Below, one piece after another: positions 30,531 to 43,290 of a DNA stretch of 64,000 nt. The stretch lies in contig VZTG01009281.1 of NCBI GenBank assembly GCA_013397845.1, positions 161,128-225,127 of the forward strand, in the 5' to 3' direction. Below the pieces are notes generated by a model, which saw only the letters and a list, made by a program, of their open reading frames with translations, was not told the origin of the DNA and ran no database searches. The stretch's first letter is position 1; each line of letters begins with the position of its first letter. The stretch is from Melanocharis versteri (lineage: Eukaryota; Chordata; Aves; Passeriformes; Melanocharitidae). The position numbers were made by a program, and so were the translations under genes.

Positions 30531-33500
30531 GCAGGGGCCCAGGGCTGGCTACAAACCCAGCACACTCCTGGGGACCATTTGTATTTGGGACAGATGGTCC
30601 CTTGGTCCTACCAGGCTGTCTCAAGTCCTAATCGTGGTCAGGCAGGTGACCACGTCCTGCCCAGCCTAGCAGGTCTCTCTCTCCTGTCTGGGGCACTCAG
30701 AATACTAAAAACATTCTCTGCTCTCCCTGTGTAGGAGCAGTCCTGGGGCTGCCAGCAGGGAGCAAGGTCAGAGGGGGCAGCGGGAGAGTAGGATCCAAGT
30801 GGCGATACTCCGTGAGCATCACGCGACAAAGCTCTGGAGGATTTCCAGCACCTCAGGACCTGACATCCCTTTGTTTGCGGGGTGCTGAGTGAGCCCCAAA
30901 GAAGGGATGGGAGAGCAGAGGGCCAGTGCTGAGCAGAGACAACAGGGCACAGCCAGGGCTCTCCTGCCCTACTTGCCTGTGCTCTGGTGAGCTCGTGGCT
31001 GCGGACGTAGGAAACCCACAGAATGGAATATCTGGGCCATCTCACCACTCCCAGTGTGCAGCAGGCTGGCAGATAAGATACCACGGGCAGGTATTTCAGT
31101 GTCAGGCGCCGGGACCAGGGAAAGGACAGGCTGCCAGGCAGGTGGCAATGCTGCCAGGCAGTGCAAGGACGCTGCTGCCAGCCCAGAGCGCCAGCCCACT
31201 CCTGTACCACAAGGTGATGCCAACAGATACCTCATGTCTTCCTCCTTTCCCAACAGTTTGACAGACAGCAGTCACAAAAGACACCCCAAATGAGAATGAA
31301 CAGCTAAAAAGCAGTAGCTCTGCCAGTGTCTTGTGGAAGGTGAAGAAAGCAATGTTCGGAGGTGAAAGATCCTGCAATAATAATTGCTGATGCATCCCAA
31401 AACCTGCCCCAAAACTGTTTTGTCACTGCCAGTTGAGAGAATCCCACGCAGAGGAGACTTGACGTGGCAGCCCTGTCCTACGTCTCAGCCTGAAGGCCCA
31501 GCCATGCCCCTTGTGCAAACACCTCAGGGTGGGGGCGGACGTGAGGGTGACAGAGACCAGCAAGAAGTGTGAGAGACTGAGTCAGTTCCACTTAAAATAG
31601 AAATCCCCTGTCATCAAAGTCTGGCCCTGAGTTTTGGTACGTGCTTGGAAGGAAGTCATTGCTCCTCCTGCACTTCTGCTCCAATCTTCACCAGCCTAAT
31701 TTGATCAGTGCCATGGCCCCAGTTAGGAGGTCACCAGTTCACTGGGGACAATACCTGCTTTTAGGTAGAGTTTCAGATACAAACAGTCCCTGGAACTTGG
31801 GGAAAGATATGCAATTTCTGCTGTCCAATATGGCTTTTAGCCTACAGTGTCTTTCTCATCCCATCTCATCTCCTCTGCCACTGGCAGAGACACCTCTGGT
31901 CCCTCATCCATGTTCAAGTTGGGGACCCATCTTCGGGCATGTCCTCCTCTGAGCTTTGTTGAAATGGACCAATTTGCAGAAATGACTTTTCTCTTTTCCC
32001 TGTCACCATTTTCTCACTTTTCTTCTTGCCCAGTATTTGCAGACGCTGAAGTTTTCTAACCTCAGCCGGGAAGATGGAACGACCCTTCTAATCCCACTGG
32101 TCTTTTCCCACTCAGTGATTGAGAAGTGACAACAACCATTGACTGCTGGGTGCCAGTCACTCGGTGTTCCTGCAGTTTCCTTGGAGTCTGCTTTGGAGGG
32201 GTGCTGAGCCTGGGATATCCTGACAGGATCATGCTGATGGGTCACTGCAGAGGTCTCCCACAGGAGCAAGGAGCCCCACAAGATGCATCCACTGTAGCTC
32301 CAAGTCTCCCATGATGGTACCCACACTCCTCCTTCCCCTTTTCTCTGATTCCAAACACCCTTCTGACCTTGACTGACCGAGTGCTGCCAACCTGCTCTGC
32401 CAGGAGGAGGGGCTGAGCCCTCCCGGGTGGCTGGGCAGGCGTAGGCAGTATCTGCAAACCCTGACTCAGGTTGCAGGAATGCAGTCGGGATGGGGTGGCA
32501 GGGAAGGACAACAAAAGGACAACAACATGACCCATGGCACAGGGGATCTCCGAGTCTGTGGGTGATGTCTTTCCCTGCAGGTGACATGGTCACAAGCCCT
32601 CATGCCCACACCTGCACCTTGCTGTGAGCACATGCCCCAGCTCTGCTGGGCTAGCGGTGTCCCCTGAGCAGCCCCTTTCCTGAGCAGCCACAGTTGCCTG
32701 TGCTGGGGTGACACCACAGGGATCTTCTCCTGGGTGAAGCCTGTCCAGCCACGGATCTGCAGGGTTTCAGCAGGGCCAGGGTGATCACCAGCACAGATCC
32801 TCTCTCAAGCGTTACCCTCCTCCTGCAGTGCTGGAGTCAGAATAAGGAGAGCCCGCCCTGGCTCTGGGGCACAGAAGCAGTGCTGTCCTCCAGAGAGGAA
32901 CCACAGCACAGAACCATGGGCCTGGCTGCCCTCAGGAGACCCCCTCTCCATGGACCTCCATGTGTCCGGGCAGGTTTGAGGAGTGCACAGCACCAGCCAT
33001 CACCCTCTGTACACCATCCCCAGCTCGCAGCTGCTCTGGAAGCTCTTTGCAGCTCTCTAGGATTTCACAGGGGCTCTGCCTTCGTGGAACCCAACCTTAC
33101 TCTCCAAGAATGTGTTCCCAGCAGCTGCTGGAAACAGCATCGCCAGCCTGGCCAGCACGTCGGCACCTCCTCAGCCCACGGGCAAGTGTGCTGGGCAAGT
33201 GGATTGCAGTTCCAGGAACAGTCCCAGCCAAAGCACCAGCGTGTGGCAGAGACGGAATGCACACAGATACCACTGGCACCTCAGCCCCCCAAAACCGGGC
33301 TCTGGTCCAGGAAAGCCCTCCAAGGCCATACCAATGGAGTGCATGCTGGGGCTTGTGCGTCCTCTGGGCCAGGCACATCATACGATGTAAATTCCTTGGA
33401 GAAGGGGATTTTTATTAAAACAAACTGCCTGAGTCACTCACACTGTGTATCTCCCAGTTTCACTCGCACTCACCAACACAGGGTCTGACCAGGAGACCAG

Positions 33501-34179
33501 TGCAGCACTGGGATGAGGGATGGTGGTAGGTGGGTCCTTACTGTGGCTCATGGGTTCCTCTTTACCGGCTACAGCAAACAGTGCCAACAGCTCTTTTTAC
33601 ACCCTTTTGGAACTGGCCATTTTCATGGAGCCTCTGATGCACCTCCCAAGAGCCTCAGGCTGGATTACTGCCTCTGTCTGGGTTTCCATGCTGTGAGGGC
33701 CTTTACAGGTGCGACCATGGTGTCAGGGGGGATGTAAGGGTCGTGCTTATGTCTTGTCACCATCCTTCCACTATCCAAGCACAGGTCTCCTGCTGGTGTT
33801 ACCTACACCCCAGCCCCTATCAGAGTGCAGCCATCCGAGCTGATGCAAACAACAGATAGCTCAGCATATTCGCGGTGCTGACTGTGCCCTGTGCAAGCCA
33901 TGCTTATAATTTTCCTCTTCAGAGTTCCTTCTGGTACTTCCAAACCCAGCCAGTTCCACAGACACTTCCTTCATCCCAGTCTCAGTGTACATGTTAACAT
34001 AACTTCACCTGCAGGACAACAAACCTAGGCCAAAATGTTTTTCTGATGACCACAAAGATCTCTAGGACAGGAAAACCAGCAGCATAAAACCTGCAGCAAC
34101 AGTTATGTGCAAAAAGAGGGACACTATTAAAACTAAGAAACTGAAAAAAGGAAGGCAACTAAGAAATTAAAATTAGCAA
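30531..34179. other. Intergenic region without recognisable gene
   Basis: Mixed GC, turning AT-richer after 33400. No gene, RNA or transposon that I can support. Confidence 0.5.
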
Positions 34180-34580
34180 CCAGAAGAGTTCCTGAGCTGG
34201 AAGAGGCCTTTGAGTCCAACCCCTGGCCCTGCAGAGGACACCCCAACAATCCCACCCTGTCCCTGAGAGTGTGGTCTAAATCCTCCTGGAGCTCTGGCAG
34301 CCTTGGGGCTGTGACCTGAGGAGCCTGGTCCGTGCCCAGCACCCTCTGGGGGAAGAACCTTTCCCTGATATCCAACCTAAATCTCCCCAGGCACAGCTCC
34401 AGCCCTTCCCTGGGTCCTGTCACTGTCACAGAGAGCAGAGATCGGAGCTGCCCCTCATGAGGAGCTGCAGCCCCCAGTGGGGTCTGACCTCAGGCTCCTT
34501 CAGCCTGAACAGAACAAGTGCCCTCAGCTGCTCCTCGTGTGGCCTCTCCAGACCTTTCACCATCCTCACAGCTCTCCCCT
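34180..34580 (-). mobile_element. CR1-type LINE fragment
   Basis: Starts agagttcctgagctggaaga, then ggcctttgagtccaacccct. It passes through a cctgatatccaacctaaatc-like segment and ends in cagacctttcaccatcctca. Reverse orientation, 5'-truncated. Confidence 0.92.
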
Positions 34581-34838
34581 GGCTATTCTCTTACAGCTTT
34601 ATCTCTTGCCTTTATAACATGCTGGACGCTGTGTAAATATGATACTGGAGGCAGAGAGCAAATGTGTGCGTCTGTCCACAGAGGTTTTAGCAGTGTTATA
34701 GCAAATGTTTGTGAAAAGCAAGCGTGGGAGCCAGTTGGGAGTAAAGTGATATCTTTGAATAAGCCATAACCGTGTCCAAACACCGAGGAGGGTAAACCTG
34801 GGCAAGTGAAATGTGAAACCATGGTCAGGCAAGCCAAG

Positions 34839-34854
34839 TTTTTTTTTTTTTTTT
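34839..34854. repeat. T16 homopolymer
   Basis: Sixteen consecutive T. Read on the minus strand it could be a poly(A) tail, but no retrocopy was recognised next to it. Confidence 0.9.
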
Positions 34855-35952
34855 GAGGAACAACTTGCAAAAGGCATAACAACTAACTTCCAAGTTAGAC
34901 AAAAGGTGGTTGCCTGCCAAAGAGGTTGAAGTCAACAAACAACGGAGTACAACAGGACCACTCATGAAAATAAGCTGTAAGAAGTGAGACAAATCCCTCA
35001 CATTGTTGTGCCTGCTGAGGTACTCAGGGGCTTCCCAGGCTGTGCTCCTTCTGCACAGTGAAGAACTTCAAGGAGGTCCCTCATATGAGGATGCCAGGAG
35101 AGGAACATTTCAGAACACATTAGTTTACATGAACGGAGAGAAAAATGTCAGGATCTTCACATGGGGAAATGTCTTCACCCAGAAGTTTGGGAACTCACAG
35201 GTGGGGCTGCTGCCTAGCAGGGATCCATGCCATGTGGCTTATCAGTAAGTTGTGTAATAGTCAGAGAGATTTTGGCAGTGAAGCACTCCCCAAAGACTGA
35301 GGTCACCAGCTGGGTGTCTCGGGAATCCTTTCTGGAGCTGGTGCTGCCGGTGGCACTAAAAGCTCCAGAAGCCCTTATGGTGACACAGGATCAGCAGTTA
35401 GGTTGGTGCCTCAGACAGCTTCTCAGGAACCCCCCGTGTGTGTGACTGAGCAGGAAAGGACGGGTCTGGTGCCACAAAGGGAGATTCAGGCAGAAGCTGG
35501 GAAAGAGCACAAGTGGTGCCTCACACCCATCTCCCCTGAGCCTGCCTGGTGCCTCTGCCTGCCCATGTGCTTTGTGCCCTGCTCCATGATCTGCTGCCCG
35601 GATGGAGTCCCTCCCTTCCACTCTTCTCCTAAGGAACCCCCGATATTGCTCAAAGCTCTCAGACTACAGCCAGGAATCATTTTCCACCGGCAGTGCCTTG
35701 TTTTCTCAGGCTCTCGGGCTTGTTCCAAGATCACAGACTGCAGCAACACAGACTGGGAGCTGACGGTTAAAAAACCTGGCCCAGGCCCTTGATGGCCAGC
35801 GGTGGCCATTCCCAGCAGACGAGACCACAAGGAAGGCCGCAGGGGCAGGCTCTGCCTCCTGAAGGGGGGACGTGAGCGCTAGGGCTCGGCTCCAACGGAG
35901 CGTGCGCTGCTGGGGTGAGCCGAGGGAAGGCCGTGCCCCACAGGAGACACCC
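34855..35952. other. Intergenic, AT-richer segment
   Basis: No gene or transposon recognised. Confidence 0.5.
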
Positions 35953-36070
35953 GGGAAGGGAAGGGAANNNNNNNNNNNNNNNNNNNNNNNNNNNNNNNNN
36001 NNNNNNNNNNNNNNNNNNNNNNNNNNNNNNNGAAGGGAAGGGAAGGGAAGGGAAGGGAAGGGAAGGGAAG
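35953..36070. repeat. (GGGAA)n pentanucleotide repeat interrupted by a 64-N assembly gap
   Basis: The purine-rich gggaa unit flanks both sides of N at 35968-36031. True array length is unknown. It lies directly beside the CCAAT-rich orphan promoter. Confidence 0.97.
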
Positions 36071-36500
36071 GGGCCGCTCTCCTCCCACACACACCGGGCA
36101 CCAGGGGCTGTCCCAGCCGCCATTGCGGCACACAGCAAGGAACCAATGAGCCTCCAGCACCGACCCCCGCAGCCAATCAGCGCGAGGCGCTCACCAACAA
36201 ACCCTCAGGAGAGGCCCCGCAGCCAATCAGAGGCCTCCTCTCGCTGCCACACCTGTGGGTAGTGGTAGCTGTGTTCTGATTGGCCCTGTGAGCCACCCTG
36301 TTCTGCGCTGCAGCCAATCAGGAGCGGCGGCGCTGCGGGGTTACTCGGGGTCAGGATTTCGCGCGCCGCAGCAGCCATGACGTCATCGTACCTGAGGCGG
36401 AGGGGACGCACCTGAGGCGCGCCCGGGGCCCGGCGGGGCCGGCGGCTGCTCCCCAGCCCCGACCGGCTCTGGGCGCTCTGCGGCCTGGACACGAGGGCAG
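36071..36500. promoter_or_regulatory. Orphan CpG-island promoter with five CCAAT boxes and a CRE
   Basis: NF-Y type CCAAT boxes lie at 36143, 36173, 36223, 36279 (inverted, CTGATTGG) and 36314. A perfect CRE TGACGTCA lies at 36378-36385, and GC-rich CpG-dense sequence continues to about 36500. Spacings are 30, 50, 56 and 35 bp. This architecture is typical of an active TATA-less promoter, but no recognised gene starts here. Direction is unknown. Confidence 0.7.
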
Positions 36501-36532
36501 GGAGACGCCTGCCCACGGGCTGAGCGTGGAGG

Positions 36533-36625
36533 AACCTCTGGAGGTCTCCTAGTCCAGCACCCCTGCTCAGGGCAGGGTCAGCCGGAGGAGGTTGGCCAGG
36601 ACCACGCCCAGATGGTGCCTCCACT
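36533..36625 (-). mobile_element. Short CR1-type LINE fragment
   Basis: Segments ggaggtctcctagtccagca, then ctgctcagggcagggtcagc, then ggttggccaggaccacgccc match the reverse-complement CR1 3' region. It abuts the CpG island. Confidence 0.7.
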
Positions 36626-39600
36626 GCTTCCCGGGGTAACCTCTGCCGGGGTTCTCTCCAGCTGTGGGCATGGAGGCCTCTGTGCCATGCAGTGCCATGA
36701 GCAGAGAGCCCCTCCCTGCCCCAGGGATGGCTGACAAGCCCCTGTGCACCCCCGTGATGAGTTGCCCCATGTAGGCATGAGGCAGTGCAGCACTGGCTGC
36801 CTTCTCCCAGAAGTCGTGGGCTCCCAGTGAGGTCTCCGTGCAGGAATACCCCTGTCAGTGTGTGTGACAGGGTGAACAGGGTGCCATCACCTGCCGTCGT
36901 AGCTTGGAGGGGCACAGGATGGGGTAGAGGCTCTCCCAATCCAGAGTGGGACTGCCAGTGAGAGGCACTTACCTGTAACAAAGAGCTGGTGGTGTGCAGG
37001 CTGGGCTGAACGAGGGCAGGTCCCTGTCCTGCTCCCGCAGCTGTGCAACTGCAGAAATCCCTCTTGGCTCTGTTTTTTGCAGAGCAGGACACGATAGCAG
37101 AGGCAGCAGGTAGAGAAACCAGGAAAGGGTGGGCTCCACAGCTGAGGGACCCTGCTTTAGTTGTCATGGAGCTCTTCAAGAAGCCATGCTGGCCCCTGTA
37201 TCCATGAACTGATGTATCACCAGGGTCTGCACTGGAGATTGGCAGAAACAGCACTGTCTCCAAGGAGGTTAATCCTGGTTGCCGTAGAAACTGGAGTTTT
37301 TTGGTGCCCCCTCTGTCTCTCACTGTTACAAAGATACGATAATTGAAATTAAACTTTATTTCAGGCCCTGGGGGTTGCTGGAGGGATGGGTGTATCCCAG
37401 GAGTGTCATCTGCCAGAGACCATCAAAGGGTAAGTTCTTGTCACATCCGCACTGGTGATGAGAGGTGGTCAGGGAAAAGCTGGTCCCAAATGAGGGGCAT
37501 TGCTAAACAAGGACTAGGAGAAGAAGAGGCTCAGGTGTGTGTTCCAGGGCTGAGGGCCCAGCCCCGGGCATGCCCAGCCCCAGCTGCCTGCTCCACAGCA
37601 TGGAGAGCTGGGGGTGAACAAGACCCCCAGGCAAGAGGAGCTGCCCCCTCCCTGCCCCTCTGTGCCCATCCAGCACTGGCACTGCAGGGCAGTGGTGGCC
37701 AGTGTGCGTGGGCATCGATAGCCACACCACTGGATAGCCACACCATTGCCTGTTCCTGCCCTCCAGCCAAGGGGAGAGGCCGCAGACTGCAGTCACATGA
37801 GGAGCTGTCGCTTTGTTACTGATTTACTGCCTGGGTGGCTCCCGAGTGTGCTGTGCAGCACCTTCCCCACCTCCCTGGATACCCTCTGAACCCAGGAATG
37901 GGGACAAGAGTCTGATATCTGCCAGGTGCTGCTGCAGCATGGGAGCTGTGGGTCAGCCCGAGAGAGGAAGGGGCTGGGCTGGAAACGCATTTGGGGACCC
38001 ATCAGAGAATCAGCTGAGGCAAAACACGCCGTGCCCATGAGTGCACGTGTCCTGCGGGCAGATATTCCTGGCATGGGGTGGGTGAAGACATTTCTCTTTC
38101 ATGTGTGGGCCCTGCCCTCTCTGATGTTCCTGCTGTGGAGCTGGGGCAGCAAAGCAATCAGGGTGAGTGCTGGGGCACTGTCAGGGTGGAGCAAGTGCCT
38201 GGCAGGAGCCTGGAGGGCAGCGAGAATGGCTGAGCCCTCCCCAGGCAGCCAGACAGCTGCCATGCCAAGCCGTGGCACTGCCCAGCTGCCTCCATCCCCA
38301 CAGCACGGTGACGCTGGAGGGGCCAGGTCAGCTGCCCACCTTGACCCAGCCACAGCTCCTGCCAGGCTGGGGACACCAGTTTCTGCCTGCTGTGCCAGCT
38401 CCTGCCAGCCTGGACCTTGATCGGTAACCAGGCAGTAAATATCCCAGGGACAATGCAATGACACAGGCTCCTTCTCAGCCGTTGGCACTGGGAGCTGAAG
38501 TGAATCATGCGATGGAAACGGGCCAACAAAGAGGCCAGCAGGAGACAAGCCCACACGAGGTTTTCTCCAGAGGGCCCAGCCTTGCCCAGAGCCGAACTAG
38601 GTTAACTGCGAATGGTGTTTTGAGGTTAACTGCTGCACACAGGTCATGTGCTCAGCGTGACAAAGGGTCTGGCCTGGCCAGGTGCCAGCAGGGTGCAGCA
38701 GGCAATGGCATCGCTCTGCCGTGCCCCATGTCCAGTGTGGCAGGGATCAACATGGCCCTGCTGGAAGCGCCTGAGATCTCCCCTGAAGGCTCCAGGACCT
38801 CTTCTCTGGGGTCTTCCTATGCCAGGCGCTCCTGCCCGTGACACAGCAGCTGTTTCCAGTTGCAGCAGGAGCACTGATGACCATCGTGCTAAGTGTCTAT
38901 CCCTGGCAGTGCTGTGGCAGCAAAAACAAGTTAACCTAGAGGAGAAAGCAGGGAGATGGGCCTGACACCCTCCTTCCCAGCCCACTGTGGAAGGAAGTGT
39001 TGGTGTTTCTGCTTCTGATCGGCATTTCCCATCTCAAGCTCCACAAGAAGCTGAATTGAAATAAAACACTTTTTGGATCTGTTGCCCTTGACTTTCTTCT
39101 AGGGAAATTTCTCAGAACAGCATGTTTAGCTCTAAAACTATCCATATAAAGGGACTTTCCCCTGACTCTCTGTGTCCTACCCACACAGGACAGGATTGGC
39201 AGCTGGCTAGGTGGCTTGGATGGCAGTCAGCAAATAGTGTAAGGAATGCAGGGGAATTTCTGTCCCTTTCCCAGGGCTGACATCGTGTGGATATAACTGC
39301 TCTGATGTATCACCACCTTCCCATGGTTTGGGACTGTGTTTTGATGCACCCACCAGTTTTTGGCTGCCCTGGGAGGACACTCCACAACCTCAGTTTGGGT
39401 TACTGCTGTCCCCTGGGCAGGGGCAGCATGCCAGCAGCAGTGCTTGAGCAGAGGGCTGGCCAGAGGCTCCCTGCCCAGCTGCCCACCGTGAGCCAGCCAG
39501 ACTGGGGTGGGAACAGGTCACTCCCCAGCTGTTCTGAGCCTGGCGAGCAGGTTCGGGGCTGAGGAGGATGGGCTGCACGTCCTGGAAGGCAGCGGCCACC

Positions 39601-42289
39601 CAGGTGCTGGTAAACACATTGCGAAAGGCTGGGCTGAGCCTCACCCCTCACGTCACAGCTGAGTCATCCCGCGCTCCGGGCTGCTCCCCTTGCCACCATC
39701 CTGCCCTCTACACTCCCCAGTGCTGCCAGTGTGGCAAGGTGCCACAAGGTGCCGGGGCCCAGGTCCTCCTCAGGATGCCTGGAAATGGGAGTAAGTCATG
39801 ACTTCTACCTGCTTCAGTTTCCCCGCCGATGGCAGAGGGGCTCCCGGGCAGGAGGCAGCTGACTCAGTTTACCAGCAAGAGGACAGACCCATCAGACCCA
39901 ACCTCCACAGGGCCGAGCACACCACGCTCTACCCCCGTGTGGGGAGGGCAGCATGACCAGGACCCCTCAGCTTTCCAGGAGGAGTCTCAGAGCTGGGGGC
40001 AGTTTGTCAGTGCACCCCTTCCAAATTCCATCAAGACGTGCACCCAGGGCCAGCCACGGCTGCTAGGAGAGGGAAATGACTCTTACACGCAAATGCAGCT
40101 TGGAAAAAAATGCAGGCACTCTGCTTGCATGGAGAATTCGACTCTGCCTCTCTGAGCCAGAAGGAACCCTCTCCCTGGCAGCGGTGCTCAGCTGGTCCCC
40201 CACTTCTTCATCGCTAGGGCCCAGTCAGGATGGATGCTGGGAGACTCTCAGGGCGATCTCTACACCTTGCAGGACCTCTGAGAAGAGCCAGCTGTGCCAA
40301 GGTTCCGTGAGGGAGGACTTCAGCTCCTTCCTCTCCTTGTTCTGAAATAACGCAGTTCCCTGGCACAGAAACAAGTCCTTATGGCAGCATGGCAGGATGG
40401 TGCTGGCACCCACCTGGTGCAGGGTGACACAAGGACCTGTGGCAGTGGGCACTGGGCTGGGAGTTCCCCAAAACTCCCAGTCTGAGCTGCTCCAGGAGCC
40501 CAGCCATGGCTCTGCTCCCAGCACCTGTGGGCAAAAGGAGAGGCACAGGCTGGGGGGGGTCCAGACTGGTCTCCACTGGGGCTGGTGGCTGCAGAGCTTG
40601 TGCTGGGGCTCAGCCCTGCCCATGAGCCATCAGCCTGGGTGCTGCACAGTGCAGGCTGCCAGCGCCAGCTTCATGGGGAAGGCATGAGCAACCCTCTAAG
40701 GTAGTGTCAGGTCTCAGCTCTTGGCTCACCCCAGCACCTGGCAGGGCCCGGATGACTTGTGCCATGCTAGGGGAGCAGGCTGGGGTAAGTCACCGGCTCA
40801 TTGCCGTGTGCCTGGAGCTGGCCCAGGCACAGCCCACCAGCTTGGAGAGGTGGAGGTGGTGGGCAGGCTCAGCTCAGCTCCTGGGGTTGCTGAGCATTTC
40901 TGTCTCAGGCAGGTGAACCCCACAGTCACGTGCTTCTCTGCTTTACTGGTTTGCATACCATGGGGATCTCCCCATCCTTTGGCTCTGCACAATCTGCTGT
41001 GTATCACCCTGGGCACTTCCACCCACTGCTTCTTCCAGCATGGGGCTGCCCTGTGGCTGTGAGCAGCCCTGCTGAGCATGAGCCATACCTCCTGGGACTG
41101 AACAGAGTGCCCATCAGCTTGGAAACCTGCTCCACACTGGGTGCTGGTGCTGGAAGATGCCCTGGAGCATGCTTCCTTCCTTAGCCACAAGATCTAAATC
41201 TGGTCTCGTCACCAAGCTGGGGTTTCCCTAAACTCCTTTCACTCCAGAGCTGGCAATACTGGAACAGCTGTAACACCTGAGGAGATGGAAATACAGCACA
41301 TGTGCCAGACCCATCTCTGCTCCAGCTGCTCTGAGCTCCTTGCCAGGCTTTCCCTGCTCACCTCCATGCTGTGTCCCCAGCATTCAGCACTGTAGCAGAG
41401 CTCTGTCACTTAGACCTGCATCCCTAGCTCAGGTCAACTCTGCCTGCCCTCAGGGACCATTGGGTGCTTGCCATTAGACACCTGCAAAATGCCCACCAGC
41501 CAAAGCGTGCTGGTGGTGAGAGCTGTGCTCAGGCTGGCACAGCCTGCACCAGCCACCACCTGGCAGAACCTCTTGGACTACAGGGCTGGTGGGCAGAACC
41601 CACAGCCAAGGAGAGCCTGGGCTAGCAGTCCCACAAGTCTCCTGGGATCCACCTCTCTGGGAAACAGACAAAAATCTCCTGGCACCCCTGGGCAGCTCAG
41701 ACTCCATCCTACCCTTCTAGCTAGCAAAGGACCTGGAGCACGGTGTGTGCTGGGTGCTGCCTGTGTGTACCTCACCTTTAGTGTCCTCCAGAGGCACCTG
41801 CATGACCTCATGTGATGCCTCATGGCTGGCCTCCCCCTTTCCTTCTTTGTGCCACTTACAAGGGCTTCAAAATATCGCTGCTTGTGCTGTGGGTGTGACA
41901 GCCAGCACCCCTGAGAGCCACGCCTGCCCTGATGCTCGGGCTCTCTCTTCCAAACACAAGCGTTCCTGGTCTCAGGCACAGAACATCCCACTCGTGGTTT
42001 TGCCCCATCCTGCAGACCTCCTACTCCACTGCGGGCTGTGCAGGTTTGTGAGGAGCTGGAGCTGCAGCAGAGAGGCTGAGGGTGTCCAGACCACCCCCAC
42101 ACCCCTGTGATGGCAGGGCTTTGGCCAGAGGGCTCTTGGGAGTGTGGACCTGGATGGCATGAGTCTCTGGATACCGTCAGGAAAGGCAGCTGGCTCAGGG
42201 GAAGAATCACTTCAGGCAGTGCCAGGGTGTCAGACTCTGCAGGCAGACAGCAGGCTGGAGGATGCAGGAGAAGCTTGTAGTGTGGGTGT
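36626..42289. other. Intergenic region with isolated exon-like segments
   Basis: No recognised gene. Segments flanked by good splice signals occur at 37365-37429, 39721-39790 and 40735-40784. A signal-peptide-like open segment ends at a donor at 38162. All are unproven. Confidence 0.45.
38073..38162 (+). other. Candidate signal-peptide first exon (unproven)
   Basis: ATG in a good context (G at -3 and +4) opens 30 codons: a short basic start MGWVK, a hydrophobic core (TFLFHVWALPSLMFLLWSW), then GSKAIR. It ends exactly at a consensus donor GTGAGT at 38163. The layout matches a secreted or membrane protein's first coding exon. No homologue is recognised and a chance match is quite possible. Confidence 0.25.
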
Positions 42290-42439
42290 CTCAGTTTTGA
42301 GACAAATTTAAGAGGAGACACTCTGCGATGAGTAGTCTCCTCTAAAGGATGTCAGCAATCTCCCTCCACGGATAGAAAAATGAATGCCAGCAGAGGAAAA
42401 GTAAAAAAAAAAACCAAACCAACAGTTTATTAACAACAG

Positions 42440-42777
42440 TGCCCATAAAGCAAGGAAGAAAAGGAAACAACTGCTAAACACTGAACTATCAGAACTCACA
42501 CCCCCCCCGCCCCCAACAGGAACAAAGACCCAATAATGTGCCAAGAATGGGGCAAACATTGAAGAAATAAATACCCCTTCCCAACAGGTGGTGTGAGATG
42601 GAGCTGGCTTTCACGCTGAGGGAAGTGGAGCTTCCACAGAGGAGGTCCAGCAGGAGACAAAACCCTGGTGGCTCTCTGGCATCGACCTCCTCTCCAGGAC
42701 AGATGAAACAGCTGGGCTGGATTCTCTTGGTGTGCTTTCTCTCCCTGGCTTTGCTCCCCAAGGCTTAGGGCTGGAAC
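42440..42777. repeat. 338-bp direct duplication, copy 1
   Basis: Apparently identical to 42779-43116, separated by one N (42778). Most likely the overlapping ends of two contigs were joined without merging. Confidence 0.97.
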
Positions 42778-42778
42778 N

Positions 42779-43116
42779 TGCCCATAAAGCAAGGAAGAAA
42801 AGGAAACAACTGCTAAACACTGAACTATCAGAACTCACACCCCCCCCGCCCCCAACAGGAACAAAGACCCAATAATGTGCCAAGAATGGGGCAAACATTG
42901 AAGAAATAAATACCCCTTCCCAACAGGTGGTGTGAGATGGAGCTGGCTTTCACGCTGAGGGAAGTGGAGCTTCCACAGAGGAGGTCCAGCAGGAGACAAA
43001 ACCCTGGTGGCTCTCTGGCATCGACCTCCTCTCCAGGACAGATGAAACAGCTGGGCTGGATTCTCTTGGTGTGCTTTCTCTCCCTGGCTTTGCTCCCCAA
43101 GGCTTAGGGCTGGAAC
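42779..43116. repeat. 338-bp direct duplication, copy 2
   Basis: Same sequence as 42440-42777, including the (C)n-g-(C)n tract near its start. Open frames are duplicated accordingly. Confidence 0.97.
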
Positions 43117-43290
43117 AGGGTGGCCCACTCCCACCAGTCCCACTTTTCTGGCATCCAACCAGCAGCTGTTCAGTTCACCTCGAGGCAGCTGAAATATTGC
43201 TACTGCAGCTTCTCCAAGCCAGGGAAGGGAAAATCTTTTTGCCTGGGCCAAAAAAACCCAAGCAAAACCAAACTGCACAGCGCCATGGAA

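Larger units (their letters stand above)
42290..43290 (-). mobile_element. Possible LTR-derived retroelement block
   Basis: On the minus strand an AATAAA (ttgttaataaactg) near 42430 is followed by a T-rich run and a gtggagggagattgctgaca segment, as in avian LTR R/U5 regions. The upstream part would be U3. Termini and target duplications were not identified. The block includes the 338-bp assembly duplication, so true length is shorter. Confidence 0.3.

Noticed and set aside
36279..36385. Inverted CCAAT plus CRE as an MHC class II-like X/Y module
   Set aside because: Order and spacing do not fit an X1-X2-Y module and there is no X1-like box; ordinary NF-Y and CREB sites are simpler.
36205..37323. 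Minus-strand open frame of 372 codons
   Set aside because: It covers the CCAAT/CRE promoter and a CR1 fragment; composition is that of noncoding GC-rich DNA and no homology is recognised.
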